Assembly: GCF_006363815.1 (NCBI RefSeq)
Contig: NZ_RRYT01000017.1
Span: 44,450-108,449 of the forward strand
DNA: 64,000 nucleotides
Direction of reading: 5' to 3'
Origin: Thermomonospora catenispora
GTDB taxonomy: Bacteria; Actinomycetota; Actinomycetes; Streptosporangiales; Streptosporangiaceae
Shown here piece by piece: positions 1 through 8,744 of the stretch. A program made the position numbers and the translations under genes. The stretch's first letter is position 1; each line of letters starts with the position of its first letter. The notes beneath the pieces are model-generated. The model worked only from the letters and a program-made list of their open reading frames with translations. It had not been told where the DNA came from and did not search any database.

Positions 1-200
1 CCGCCTCCGTCCTGGCCATGGAGAACCACGTGGTGCCCCCGACGGCGAACCTGCACGAGCCCGACCCCGAATGCGACCTGGACTACGTGCCGGTGACCGC
101 GCGCGACTGGCGCACCGACACGGTGCTGACGGTGGGCAGCGGCTTCGGCGGCTTCCAGAGCGCGATGGTCCTGGCCCGGCCCGACAGGAGGGCGGCATGA
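1..200 (+). CDS. Type II PKS ketosynthase alpha, C-terminal fragment
   Basis: This is the 3' end of a ketosynthase alpha gene, about 65 residues, open to the left edge with codons starting at base 3. The ending with [19 protein letters not shown], then CDLDYVP and a [10 protein letters not shown] motif, is the typical C terminus of actinomycete type II KS-alpha subunits, which form a heterodimer with the chain length factor and condense malonyl units on ACP. The stop overlaps the start of the chain length factor gene (ATGA at 197-200), the usual KS-alpha/KS-beta translational coupling. The active-site cysteine lies outside the window. Confidence 0.93.
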   Translation, partial: ASVLAMENHVVPPTANLHEPDPECDLDYVPVTARDWRTDTVLTVGSGFGGFQSAMVLARPDRRAA

Positions 201-1426
201 GCCCACGGAGCGCGCAGGCCGTGGTGACGGGCATCGGCGTCGTGGCCCCCAACGGGTTCGGCGCGCGGGAGTACTGGCGGGCCGTCTGCGCCCGGGAGAG
301 CGGCATCGGCCGCATCACGCGCTTCGATCCGGAGCGCTACCCGGCCCGCCTCGCCGGGGAGGTGAAGGGGTTCGTCGTCGAGGAGCACCTGCCCAGCCGG
401 CTCATCCCGCAGACCGACCGCATGACCCAGCTCGCCCTCGTGGGCGCCGAGCACGCGCTGGCCGACGCCGGGGTGGACCCCCGGGACGCCGACGAGTTCG
501 GCATGGGCGTGATGACCGCCAGCACCTGCGGCGGCTTCGAGTTCGGCGAGGGGCAGCTGCGGAACCTGTGGAGCAAGGGCGGCCAGTACGTCAGCGCCTA
601 CCAGTCCTTCGCCTGGTTCTATGCGGTCAACACCGGGCAGATCTCCATCCGGCACGGGATGCGCGGCCCCAGCGGCGTGGTGGTCAGCGACCACGCGGGC
701 GGCCTGGACGCCCTGGCGCACGCGCGCCGCCTGATCCGCAAGGGCACCGACCTGATCGTCTCCGGCGGCGTCGACGCCGCCGTCTGCCCGTGGGGGTGGG
801 TCGCCCAGCTGACCACCGGGATGCTGAGCACCGAGGAGCGGCCCGACCGGGCCTACCTCCCCTTCGACGCCGCGGCCCGCGGGTATGTGCCGGGCGAGGG
901 CGGGGCCCTGCTGATCGTCGAGGACGCCGAGGCGGCGCGCCGCCGCGGGGCGCGGCGCGTCTACGGCGAGATCGGCGGCTATGGGGCCACGTTCGATCCG
1001 CGGCCGGGCCGCGGTCGCGGGCCGACGCTGCGCACGGCGATCGAGATCGCCCTGGACGACGCGGGCCTGTCGCCGGAGGAGATCGACGTCGTCTTCGCCG
1101 ACGCGGCGGCCGTGCCCGAGCTCGACCGGGTCGAGGCGGCGGCGATCACCGAGGTCTTCGGACGCCGGGCGGTCCCCGTCACGGCGCCCAAGACCATGAC
1201 GGGCCGGCTCGGCTCGGGGACCGCCCCGTTGGACGTCGCCACCGCCCTGCTGGCCATGCGGGAGGGGCTGATCCCGCCGACGGCGAACGTCACCCCGGAC
1301 CCCGGCTACGGCCTCGACCTGGTGACCGAGCCGCGGCCGGCGTCGTTGGACGCGGCGCTGGTCCTGGCGCGGGGACACGGCGGCTTCAACTCCGCCCTCG
1401 TCCTGCGCTCGGTGGAGTGGGACTGA
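197..1426 (+). CDS. Type II PKS chain length factor (KS-beta)
   Basis: A 409-residue chain length factor, partner of KS-alpha, setting polyketide length in the minimal PKS. It starts at ATG 197, overlapping the KS-alpha stop. The thiolase fold is recognisable from [14 protein letters not shown] at the N terminus to the [11 protein letters not shown] end. The KS active-site cysteine is absent, as expected. The residue usually Gln in chain length factors (the EQAGGLD motif) is His166 here, in [10 protein letters not shown]. The gene is full length for the family. No ACP follows directly; the ACP is 19 kb away on the other strand. The role is well supported; the effect of the Gln-to-His change is unknown. 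Confidence 0.93.
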   Translation: MSPRSAQAVVTGIGVVAPNGFGAREYWRAVCARESGIGRITRFDPERYPARLAGEVKGFVVEEHLPSRLIPQTDRMTQLALVGAEHALADAGVDPRDADEFGMGVMTASTCGGFEFGEGQLRNLWSKGGQYVSAYQSFAWFYAVNTGQISIRHGMRGPSGVVVSDHAGGLDALAHARRLIRKGTDLIVSGGVDAAVCPWGWVAQLTTGMLSTEERPDRAYLPFDAAARGYVPGEGGALLIVEDAEAARRRGARRVYGEIGGYGATFDPRPGRGRGPTLRTAIEIALDDAGLSPEEIDVVFADAAAVPELDRVEAAAITEVFGRRAVPVTAPKTMTGRLGSGTAPLDVATALLAMREGLIPPTANVTPDPGYGLDLVTEPRPASLDAALVLARGHGGFNSALVLRSVEWD

Positions 1427-1446
1427 CCGGGGGCCGGTGGGGCGTC

Positions 1447-3210
1447 ATGGGATCGGCCTCCGCTCACCCTCCCGTGCCGAAGCGGCGCATCCTGCGGCTG
1501 TTCCGTCCCTACCGCGGGAGCCTGCTGCTGGTCGCCGCCCTCGTCGTGGGGTCGGCGCTGGTCTCCCTGATCAACCCGTTCCTGATCCGCGAGATCATGG
1601 ACGTGGCGCTGCCGCAGGGCAGGACGGGCCTGCTGACGCTGCTGGCCCTCGGCATGATCGTCGCCTCGGTCGTCAACAGCGCGTTCAACGTCTGGCAGAC
1701 CCATCTGTCCACCAAGGTCGGCCAGCTCGTCATGCACGACCTGCGCACCGCGGTGTACGCGCACCTGCAGCGCATGTCGCTGGCCTTCTTCACGCGCACC
1801 CGCACCGGCGAGGTGCAGTCGCGCATCGCCCACGACATCGGCGGCATGCAGGCCACCGTGACGACCACCGTCACGGCGCTGGTGTCGGACGCGACCATCG
1901 TCATCGCCACGACCACCGCCATGCTGCTGCTCGACTGGCGGCTCACCCTGGCCTCGCTGACCATGCTCCCGGGGTTCGTGTGGGTGAGCCGCCGGGTCGG
2001 CGGCGAGCGCCGCGCCATCAGCCGCGAGCGGCAGCGCCAGTTCGCCGAGCTCTCCTCGATCGTGCAGGAGTCGCTGTCGGTCAGCGGGATCATGCTCGGG
2101 CACACCATGGGCCGCTCCCGCTCGTTGACCGACACCTTCTCCGCCCAGTCCCGCAGGCTCGCCGACCTGGAGGTGCGGGCCGGCACGGCGGGCCTGTGGC
2201 ACCAGTCCACGATCTGGATCGTGATGGCCTCCATGCCCGCGGTGATCTACTGGGTGGCGGGCATGACCGCGGGCGGCGGCATGGCCGTCTCCCTGGGCAC
2301 GCTGGTCGCCTTCACCACGCTCCAGCAGGCCCTGTTCCGCCCGGCGCAGCGGTTGCTGAGCGTCAACCTGGACATCCAGAGCTCGCTGGAGCTGTTCGCC
2401 CGCATCTTCGAGTACCTGGACACGCCCGTGGACATCGTCGAGCCGGAGCGGCCCGTCAAGCCGGCGAAGCTGCGCGGCGAGGTGCGCATGCGCGGGGTGT
2501 GCTTCACCTACGCCGGGGCGGACCGGCCGACGCTGCGCGACATCGACCTCACCGTCCCCGCCGGGCACAGCCTCGCGATCGTCGGGGAGACCGGCTCGGG
2601 CAAGACCACCCTCAGCTATCTCGTGCCGCGTCTGTACGACGTGACGTCCGGCTCCGTCACCATCGACGGCGTCGACGTGCGCGAGATGTCCTTCGACACG
2701 CTCGCCTCCGCGGTCGGCGTCGTCTCCCAGGAGACCTATCTGTTCCACGCCTCGGTCTCCGAGAACCTGCGGTTCGCCAAGCCCGACGCGACCGACGAGG
2801 AGCTGGTCGCCGCGGCGAAGATCGCGCAGATCCACGACTATCTGATGTCCCTGCCCGACGGCTACGACACCGTGGTCGGCGAGCGCGGATACCGGTTCTC
2901 CGGCGGAGAGAAGCAGCGGCTGGCGATCGCCCGCGCGATCCTGCGCGATCCGCCGATCCTGGTCCTGGACGAGGCCACCAGCGCCCTGGACACGCAGACC
3001 GAGCAGGCCGTGCAGGCGGCCATCGAGGCGGCGAGCGCGGGCCGCACCACCATCACGGTCGCCCACCGGCTGTCGACCATCCGCGACGCGGACGAGATCA
3101 TCGTGCTGGACCGGGGCGAGATCGTCGAACGCGGCACCCACGAGGAGCTGCTGGCGCTCGGCGGCCGCTACGCGGCGCTGGTCGCCCGGGACTCCGCCCC
3201 GGTGGCCTGA
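1447..3210 (+). CDS. ABC exporter, fused membrane and ATPase half-transporter
   Basis: A 587-residue type I ABC half-transporter. The N-terminal half carries about six hydrophobic segments (the first around residues 24-50). The C-terminal half is an ATPase with Walker [10 protein letters not shown] near residue 380, a signature FSGGEKQR (variant of LSGGQ), Walker [13 protein letters not shown] and an H-loop VAHRLSTI. Such half-transporters work as dimers in the cytoplasmic membrane and export drugs or lipids. It begins 20 bp after the chain length factor in the same direction, so it is probably co-transcribed with the PKS genes and exports the product or gives self-resistance. The substrate is inferred from position only. 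Confidence 0.9.
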   Translation: MGSASAHPPVPKRRILRLFRPYRGSLLLVAALVVGSALVSLINPFLIREIMDVALPQGRTGLLTLLALGMIVASVVNSAFNVWQTHLSTKVGQLVMHDLRTAVYAHLQRMSLAFFTRTRTGEVQSRIAHDIGGMQATVTTTVTALVSDATIVIATTTAMLLLDWRLTLASLTMLPGFVWVSRRVGGERRAISRERQRQFAELSSIVQESLSVSGIMLGHTMGRSRSLTDTFSAQSRRLADLEVRAGTAGLWHQSTIWIVMASMPAVIYWVAGMTAGGGMAVSLGTLVAFTTLQQALFRPAQRLLSVNLDIQSSLELFARIFEYLDTPVDIVEPERPVKPAKLRGEVRMRGVCFTYAGADRPTLRDIDLTVPAGHSLAIVGETGSGKTTLSYLVPRLYDVTSGSVTIDGVDVREMSFDTLASAVGVVSQETYLFHASVSENLRFAKPDATDEELVAAAKIAQIHDYLMSLPDGYDTVVGERGYRFSGGEKQRLAIARAILRDPPILVLDEATSALDTQTEQAVQAAIEAASAGRTTITVAHRLSTIRDADEIIVLDRGEIVERGTHEELLALGGRYAALVARDSAPVA

Positions 3211-3461
3211 ACGACCCTCGGGGGAACGACGGCAGGGAGCGGACGCGGGACCGGCGCGGGCCGGTGCGCGCAGGTCCGGATCATGCGGGCCGATGCGGAT
3301 CCATCGGGCCGGCTCGCGCCGCGGACACGCCCGGAGCGGACCCCGCGGACGCGCGGGGAGGGGGCGGCGAAGGCAGAGGCGGGGCCGGCGCCGTGGGAAC
3401 GGGCGCGCCCGGAGCGCCCCGCCGACCGGCCGGGGCCCGCTCCGGGCCGACGGTCCGGGGG

Positions 3462-3863
3462 TCAGGGGTTCAGCACCCAGGCGGAGTCATGCGGGGCGAA
3501 GCCGATGCGGGGGTAGTACTCCCGTGCCGCGGGCGCCGCCAGCAGCACGATCTTGGCCTGCGGCGCCTCCCTGCGCGTCGCCTCGATGAGCCGCCGGCCG
3601 ATGCCCGAGCGCTGGTGGGAGCGGACGACGGCGATGTCGGACAGGTAGGTCACATAGGAGAAGTCCGAGACGCTGCGCGCGATGCCCACCAGCTCGCCGT
3701 CGACGCGGCAGGTGACGATCAGGTTGGCGTTGCGCACCATCGCCGCCATGCGCTCGGTCTCCTCGATCGGGCGGCGTTCGCCCAGTCCCGAGTCCCGGTA
3801 GACCCTCAGGACCTCCTCCAGGTCCAGGTCGGTGCCGTGCTCGCGCTCAATCGTCCAGGTCAC
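3462..3863 (-). CDS. GNAT acetyltransferase, hydrazine-pathway candidate
   Basis: A 133-residue single-domain GNAT N-acetyltransferase. The acetyl-CoA loop is seen as [16 protein letters not shown] near residues 84-99, after the beta-strand LSDIAVV. Its start overlaps by 17 bp the end of the lyase-like gene upstream, so the two are translationally linked. In kinamycin and fosfazinomycin biosynthesis a GNAT acetylates hydrazinosuccinate before a lyase releases acetylhydrazine; the gene pair here fits that step. The reaction is inferred from this neighbourhood, because GNAT sequences alone do not reveal the substrate. Confidence 0.82.
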   Translation of the reverse strand: MTWTIEREHGTDLDLEEVLRVYRDSGLGERRPIEETERMAAMVRNANLIVTCRVDGELVGIARSVSDFSYVTYLSDIAVVRSHQRSGIGRRLIEATRREAPQAKIVLLAAPAAREYYPRIGFAPHDSAWVLNP

Positions 3864-5118
3864 GAAGGGCCTCCAGCCGCTTGTAGACGACGTCGTGGCG
3901 GGCGAGGAAACGCTCGGGCCGCAGGTGGTCGGTCTCGATCCCCTCGGTCTTGAGCAGGGTGAGGAAGTCCTCGCCGTTGGCGGCGTCCTGGATCATCCGG
4001 TAGGCCCGTTCGCGGTCGCCGCCGCTCTCCAGCAGGTCGGCGAGCACGGCCGAGCTGTAGACCCGACCCTCGCTCTGGGAGATCGCGGCGCGCATCCGGC
4101 CGGGGAACACCTGCAGCCCCGCCACCAGGTCCGCCGCCGCCGTCGCCTGGTAGTGCGCGATCGTGAGCGCGTCCGGCAGGACGACCCGCTCGACGGAGGA
4201 GTGGGACAGGTCCCGCTCGTGCCACAGCGCCACGTCCTCCAGCGCCGTGTCGGCGTATCCGCGCAGCAGCCGGGCCAGCCCGGACAGCCGCTCGCTGGTG
4301 GTGGGGTTGCGCTTGTGCGGCATGGCGCTGGACCCCTGGTAGGCGACCGTCCGGGGCTCCTCCACCTCGCGGACCTCGCTGCGCGACAGCAGCCGCACCT
4401 CGGTGGCGATCTGCTCGATGCAGGCCCCCAGCGTCGCGACCGCCTGGAGGAGCTGGGCGTGCCGGTCGCGGGCCACGATCTGGCTCGGAACGGGCTCCAC
4501 GCCGAGGCCGAGCGCCCCGCACACGTGCTGCTCGACGAAGGGGTCGATCAACGCGTAGGTCCCGACGGAGCCGGAGATCGTGCCCACGGCGACCTGCTCG
4601 CGCGCGGCCTCGAGCCGCCGGATCGACCGGTCGATCGCGAAGGCGAACCCGGCGAGCTTGTGGCCGAAGGTGGTGGGTTCGGCGTGCATGCCGTGGGTGC
4701 GCCCGATGCACACCGTCTCCCAGTGCTCCACCGCCCTGTCCACCAGCACCGCGCGCAGCCGCCTCGCGGCCCCGATCAGCAGGTCGCAGGCCCGGGCGAG
4801 GGTGTGCCCGAGGGCGGTGTCCACCAGGTCGTAGCTCGTCATGCCCAGGTGCACCCAGCGGGCGGAGTCGGCCGGCATGCCCTCGCAGAAGGCGGCGAGG
4901 AAGGACAGGACCTCATGGTCGCGCTCGCGCTCGAGCTCGGCGACGCGCTCCGCCGAGGGCACCGGGGCGTTCCGGATGTCCGCCAGGGCGCTCTCGGGGA
5001 CCCGGCCGAGCAGGGCCTGCGCCTCGCAGGCCAGGACCTCCACCCTGGCCCAGGTGGCGTACCGGGTCTGATCGGACCACAGCTCCGCCATTTCCGGAAG
5101 CGAATAACGAGATATCAT
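3847..5118 (-). CDS. Adenylosuccinate lyase-like enzyme of the hydrazine cassette
   Basis: A 423-residue member of the fumarase/aspartase superfamily, closest in motifs to adenylosuccinate lyase. Visible are TSYDLVDT (94-101), GRTHGMHAEP (139-148) with its catalytic-type His, and the mobile signature loop GSSAMPHKRNP (262-272). PurB releases fumarate from succinyl-amino substrates. In the kinamycin and fosfazinomycin pathways a PurB-like lyase releases acetylhydrazine plus fumarate from N-acetylhydrazinosuccinate. Coupling to a GNAT gene, with amidase and glutamine-synthetase-like genes diverging from it, supports that role over housekeeping purine synthesis. A second purB for primary metabolism is expected elsewhere in the genome. 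Confidence 0.87.
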   Translation of the reverse strand: MISRYSLPEMAELWSDQTRYATWARVEVLACEAQALLGRVPESALADIRNAPVPSAERVAELERERDHEVLSFLAAFCEGMPADSARWVHLGMTSYDLVDTALGHTLARACDLLIGAARRLRAVLVDRAVEHWETVCIGRTHGMHAEPTTFGHKLAGFAFAIDRSIRRLEAAREQVAVGTISGSVGTYALIDPFVEQHVCGALGLGVEPVPSQIVARDRHAQLLQAVATLGACIEQIATEVRLLSRSEVREVEEPRTVAYQGSSAMPHKRNPTTSERLSGLARLLRGYADTALEDVALWHERDLSHSSVERVVLPDALTIAHYQATAAADLVAGLQVFPGRMRAAISQSEGRVYSSAVLADLLESGGDRERAYRMIQDAANGEDFLTLLKTEGIETDHLRPERFLARHDVVYKRLEALRDLDD

Positions 5119-5234
5119 GACCGCCGTCCATCATCCAGAAAACAGCCTGCATTCCGCAGGATAATGAATTGCGCGACGTGCCGCACACCCGCGCGACCGC
5201 ACGCTCCCCGGTTTTTCTCGCCGATTGCCCTCAG

Positions 5235-5321
5235 CGGGGAACATCCGCGCCGCAGTTGAACTGGACCCCCGCCGACCAGCGCGAACACATTTATCCGAGC
5301 TTGCCTCCGGGGTCGGTTGAA
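5235..5321. promoter_or_regulatory. Divergent promoter region with candidate SARP-type sites
   Basis: The 253-bp gap between the lyase-like gene (minus strand) and the amidase (plus strand) holds two TTCAAC-type elements read on the minus strand: AGTTGAA at 5254-5260 and GGTTGAA at 5315-5321. The second has a partner TATCCGA (TCGGATA on the minus strand) at 5292-5298, 23 bp away. The first has only a weak partner, CGGGGAA at 5235-5241. The same TTCAAC element recurs in other promoter gaps of the cluster. Binding is inferred. Confidence 0.45.
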
Positions 5322-5371
5322 CCGCAATCTTCGAGTTGTCCGACATTCCTCTGAAGGCCTTTAGTGGTTTC

Positions 5372-6805
5372 ATGCCAGCCTTCCCAGAGACGACGAATGA
5401 GGAACTGCTCCGCCGCGGCGTCCATGAAACCCGGCGCGCGTTCCTCGAAGGTCGTTCGACGGTCACCGAGCAGGTGCGGGCCGTGCTGGAGGCCATCGAC
5501 GGGACGGACCCGCGGGTCGGCGCCTACGTCGAGGTCGCCCGCGACCGCCCGCTCCTGGAGGCGGAGGCCGCCGACCGCCTCATCGCCGGCCTCGGCGAGG
5601 CCGCCTTCCGCGGCCGACCGCTGCTCGGCGTCACGGTGTCGGTGAAGGACCTGATCCAGACGCGGGACCTGCCCACCCGGCGGGGGTCGCTGCTGCCGAA
5701 CCCCCGCCCCGCCGCGGACGCGCCCGCCGTGGCCCGGCTCCGCGCCGCCGGCGCGATCGTCATCGGGAAGACGACGACGTCGGAGCACGGGTGGAGCGCG
5801 AGCACCGTCAGCCGGGTGTCCTCCCCCACCCGCAACCCCTGGGCGCCGGAGCGGACCGCCGGCGGCTCCAGCGGCGGGGCGGCGGCCGCCGTGGCGGCGG
5901 GCCTGTGCACCGCCTCGCTGGGCACCGACGGCGCCGGATCGGTCCGCATCCCCGCCGCGTTCTGCGGAGTGGTCGGGTTCAAGCCCTCCCTGGGCCGCAT
6001 CCCCTATGTGCCGCCCTGCGCCGAGCGGCTGTCCCACCTCGGGCCGCTCGCGCGGAGCGTCGCCGACGTCGTCGAGCTGATGGCGGTCCTGGCGGGCCCC
6101 GACCGGCGCGACCCCGACTCGCTGACGGCCCCGCCCGAGCCCGCGGCGGGACGCGGCCCGCTGCGCATCGGCTGGCTCGAGTTCCCCCGGACCGCCGAGC
6201 CGGTCCGCAAGGTCCTCGAGGACGTCCCGCCGGCGCTGGCCGCGCTGGGGCACCGCGTCGAGCGCATCGAGGTCCCCTTCTCCGACCCGTACGCCGTCCT
6301 GGTGGATCTGCTGGCCGCCGCCGACGCCGCCGAGACCGCGCCGCAGGACGAGCCCTGGTGCGATCCGGACCGGCTCGCGGTCGTGCGGTACGGGCGCTCG
6401 CTGAGCGGCGCCGCGGTCGCCCGCGCCCAGCGGGCGCGGCTGGCGCTGCGGGCCCGGCTCGCCGCGGTGATGGAGGCCTACGACCTGCTGGCGATGGCGA
6501 CCGTCCCGATCGAGCCGTTCGCCGCCGACGCGATCGCCCCGCCCTGGGCCGCCGACCCGGCGGACCTGCTCTGGCTGGCGTGGTCCCCGGCGACCTACCC
6601 GTTCAACCTCACCGGCCAGCCCGCCCTGTCGCTGCCCGTGGGCCGCACGCCGGACGGGCTCCCGGTCGGGCTCCAGCTGGTGGGCGGGGTCGGCGCCGAC
6701 GACCTCGTCCTCTCCACCGCCGGGCTCCTGGAGAGGGAGCTCGGCCTCACCCTCATCCCCCCAGTCGCCGCACCAGAGAGAGCAACGGAAAGAGAAGACC
6801 CATGA
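5372..6805 (+). CDS. Amidase-signature family hydrolase of the hydrazine cassette
   Basis: A 477-residue amidase-signature enzyme. The catalytic triad pattern is complete: Lys92 in SVKDL, cis-Ser166 in GGSSGG, and nucleophile-type Ser190 in DGAGSVRIPA. Such enzymes hydrolyse or transfer amide and hydrazide groups. Next to the lyase-like, GNAT and glutamine-synthetase-like genes it probably handles the acetylhydrazine/glutamylhydrazide exchange known for kinamycin and fosfazinomycin. I chose ATG 5372; an in-frame TTG at 5336 would add 12 residues. Its stop overlaps the next gene's start (ATGA at 6802-6805), showing an operon. Whether it deacetylates hydrazide or transfers acyl groups cannot be read from sequence. 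Confidence 0.87.
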   Translation: MPAFPETTNEELLRRGVHETRRAFLEGRSTVTEQVRAVLEAIDGTDPRVGAYVEVARDRPLLEAEAADRLIAGLGEAAFRGRPLLGVTVSVKDLIQTRDLPTRRGSLLPNPRPAADAPAVARLRAAGAIVIGKTTTSEHGWSASTVSRVSSPTRNPWAPERTAGGSSGGAAAAVAAGLCTASLGTDGAGSVRIPAAFCGVVGFKPSLGRIPYVPPCAERLSHLGPLARSVADVVELMAVLAGPDRRDPDSLTAPPEPAAGRGPLRIGWLEFPRTAEPVRKVLEDVPPALAALGHRVERIEVPFSDPYAVLVDLLAAADAAETAPQDEPWCDPDRLAVVRYGRSLSGAAVARAQRARLALRARLAAVMEAYDLLAMATVPIEPFAADAIAPPWAADPADLLWLAWSPATYPFNLTGQPALSLPVGRTPDGLPVGLQLVGGVGADDLVLSTAGLLERELGLTLIPPVAAPERATEREDP

Positions 6806-8304
6806 GCTCCAGACCATGGTCCGCGCCCACCGGGCGGGGCGGCGTCGGAAGTCCCGCGTTCGTGGCCGAGTTCGGCCTGTGGGACGACCGGCGGGCCGCC
6901 GCGGCCGAGTGGGTCGAGTCGCAGCTGGACCGGGTCGACCTGGTCCGGGTGGCGTTCTGCGACCCGCACGGGCTCGCCCGCTCCAAGACGGTCCCCGCGA
7001 ACGTGTTCCGCTCGGTGCTGCGGAACGGCATGGACTTCAGCTCCGGGCCGTTCCTGTTCGACACCGGCCACGCCGTCGCCGTCGACTTCCGCGCCGACGC
7101 CGGGGTGGGAGTCGCGGCGCTGCGGGGCGCCGGCGACTTCGTGCTCGTCCCCGACCCGTGCACCTTCCAGGTGCTCCCCCGGGCGGAGGGGCCGCGGACC
7201 GCGTGGGTGCTCGGGGACGAGTACCTGCGCGACGGCACGCCCCACCCGCTCTCCGCCCGCGGCGCCCTGCGCCGGATCTGCGCCGAGTACGCCCGGCACG
7301 ACCTGGCCCCGGTCATCGGCCTGGAGGTCGAGTGGTACCTCACCCGGCTGACCGGGGGCCCGGCGGGCAACGAGGGCAACGGCTTCGGCCTCCAGGGGGC
7401 CGCCCCCGAGGTGGAGGCCGTGAACAGCGGATACCAGTTCAACCTCGACGGCCACTACGACTCGGTGGCCCACGTCGCCGACGCGCTGGCCGTGCTGCTG
7501 ATGGAGCTGGGCCTGCCCCTGCGCTCGTTCGAGCACGAGTCCGGCCCCGGGCAGCTGGAGACGACCTTCGACCCGATGCTGGCCCTGGACGCCGCGGACG
7601 CGATGCTGCTGTTCCGCACCCGGGTCAAGCAGGAGTGCAGGCGGCGCGGCCACCACGCGTCCTTCATGAGCCTGCCGCGCATCGCGGGCTTCGACCCCAG
7701 CGGCTGGCACCTTCACCAGTCGGTCGCGAGCACCAAGACCTCCCGCAACCTGTTCGCCCCCGACGACGCCCGGGACGGCGTCTCCGCCGACGCCGAGGCC
7801 TACATCGGCGGCCTGCTGTCCCGCGCGCGGGAGCTGTGCCTGCTGTCGGTGCCGACCGTGAACGGCTACCGGCGGCTGTCGCCGGAGTTCGAGCTCGCGC
7901 CGACGGCGACGGACTGGCGGGTCGAGGATCGCCGCGCGATGGTCCGGGTGCTCGGCGACGGCCCCTCCGTGCATGTGGAGAACCGTGTCGGGGAGCCGTG
8001 CGCCAACCCCTACCTGGCCATCGCGGCCCAGCTGCACGCGGGCCTGGAGGGGCTGCTGTCCGGAGTCCCGGCGGACGACGTCGCCCGGCCGCCGCTGCCC
8101 CGGACGCTGCGCGAGGCGCTGGAGGCGTTCCGCGAGAGCGACGACGCCGAACGGCTGCTCGGCGCGCCGCTCAAGGCGTGCCTGATCAAGCTCAAGGAGA
8201 GCGAGGCGGCCAGGTTCGAGGCCTGGTGCGCGGCCGAACGCCCCGCACGGGCCGCGGACGAGGTCACCGAATGGGAGCACCGCGAGTACTTCGGCGTCTT
8301 CTGA
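6802..8304 (+). CDS. Glutamine synthetase-like ligase (gamma-glutamylhydrazide former candidate)
   Basis: A 500-residue glutamine-synthetase-fold enzyme. An N-terminal beta-grasp part (SKTVPANVF region) is followed by the catalytic domain, with EVEWYL near 175, an ExxPGQLE-type segment SGPGQLETTF near 250, the HLHQS motif near 312 and ENRVGEPCANPYL near 395. These bind metal, ATP and glutamate and make gamma-glutamyl amides. It is divergent from primary GlnA. In kinamycin and fosfazinomycin pathways a homologous enzyme attaches hydrazine to the gamma-carboxylate of glutamate, making the carrier form used for installation. Translational overlap with the amidase supports the same role here; other amine acceptors cannot be excluded. 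Confidence 0.88.
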   Translation: MSSRPWSAPTGRGGVGSPAFVAEFGLWDDRRAAAAEWVESQLDRVDLVRVAFCDPHGLARSKTVPANVFRSVLRNGMDFSSGPFLFDTGHAVAVDFRADAGVGVAALRGAGDFVLVPDPCTFQVLPRAEGPRTAWVLGDEYLRDGTPHPLSARGALRRICAEYARHDLAPVIGLEVEWYLTRLTGGPAGNEGNGFGLQGAAPEVEAVNSGYQFNLDGHYDSVAHVADALAVLLMELGLPLRSFEHESGPGQLETTFDPMLALDAADAMLLFRTRVKQECRRRGHHASFMSLPRIAGFDPSGWHLHQSVASTKTSRNLFAPDDARDGVSADAEAYIGGLLSRARELCLLSVPTVNGYRRLSPEFELAPTATDWRVEDRRAMVRVLGDGPSVHVENRVGEPCANPYLAIAAQLHAGLEGLLSGVPADDVARPPLPRTLREALEAFRESDDAERLLGAPLKACLIKLKESEAARFEAWCAAERPARAADEVTEWEHREYFGVF

Positions 8305-8313
8305 AGGCCCCGC

Positions 8314-8360
8314 GTCGCCGAATCCCGCCCCGCCGAGTCGCCGAATCCCGCCCCCGCCGA
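8314..8360 (+). repeat. Two tandem copies of a 23-bp unit
   Basis: A 23-bp unit beginning GTCGCCGAATCCCGCCCC occurs at 8314-8336 and again immediately after at 8337-8360, the second copy with one extra C. It fills most of the 104-bp gap between the glutamine-synthetase-like and ferredoxin genes. It could be slippage debris or affect read-through; no function is evident. Confidence 0.75.
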
Positions 8361-8408
8361 TGCGGTCACCGCCCCGACGGGATCGAACCTGTGTGAGGTG
8401 AGCACGGC

Positions 8409-8744
8409 ATGCCGTGGACGAAAGACACTTCCCCCGCAGCCGCCGCGGGGCGCGCCGAGCGCATCGCGCGGCGGTCCCGCGACGAGAACTGGCGCAAGCC
8501 GCCGCGCCGCATCGAGACATCCGAATGCATCACCTGCGACACCTGCCGGCGCAACTGTCCGCCCGAATTCGGGGCGATCGTCGACGACGGGCTCAACGTC
8601 GTGATCATCCCCGAGCTCTGCTCCGGCTGTCCGGTGTGCGTGATGGTGTGCCCCGTCGACTGCATCTACGTGGACGAGGAGTGGACCCCCACCGAGCCCC
8701 GGCTGTGGGACCACGTCGCCCTGACCGCCGGAGGTGCGGCATGA
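8409..8744 (+). CDS. Double [4Fe-4S] ferredoxin-like protein
   Basis: A 111-residue protein with two complete CxxCxxCxxxCP motifs: Cys40/43/46/50 and Cys71/74/77/81, with an extra Cys85. This is the bacterial 2[4Fe-4S] ferredoxin pattern and implies low-potential electron transfer in the cytoplasm. The N-terminal 35 residues are a basic, disordered-looking extension. It overlaps by 4 bp the start of the uncharacterised gene that follows, so it most likely feeds electrons to that protein. From memory, ferredoxin genes also accompany the N-N cassette of kinamycin and lomaiviticin clusters. Which reduction it serves is inferred only. Confidence 0.9.
   Translation: MPWTKDTSPAAAAGRAERIARRSRDENWRKPPRRIETSECITCDTCRRNCPPEFGAIVDDGLNVVIIPELCSGCPVCVMVCPVDCIYVDEEWTPTEPRLWDHVALTAGGAA

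Noticed and set aside
3847..5118. Housekeeping adenylosuccinate lyase (purB)
   Set aside because: The GNAT overlap and divergent amidase/glutamine-synthetase operon match hydrazine cassettes; no purine genes are nearby.
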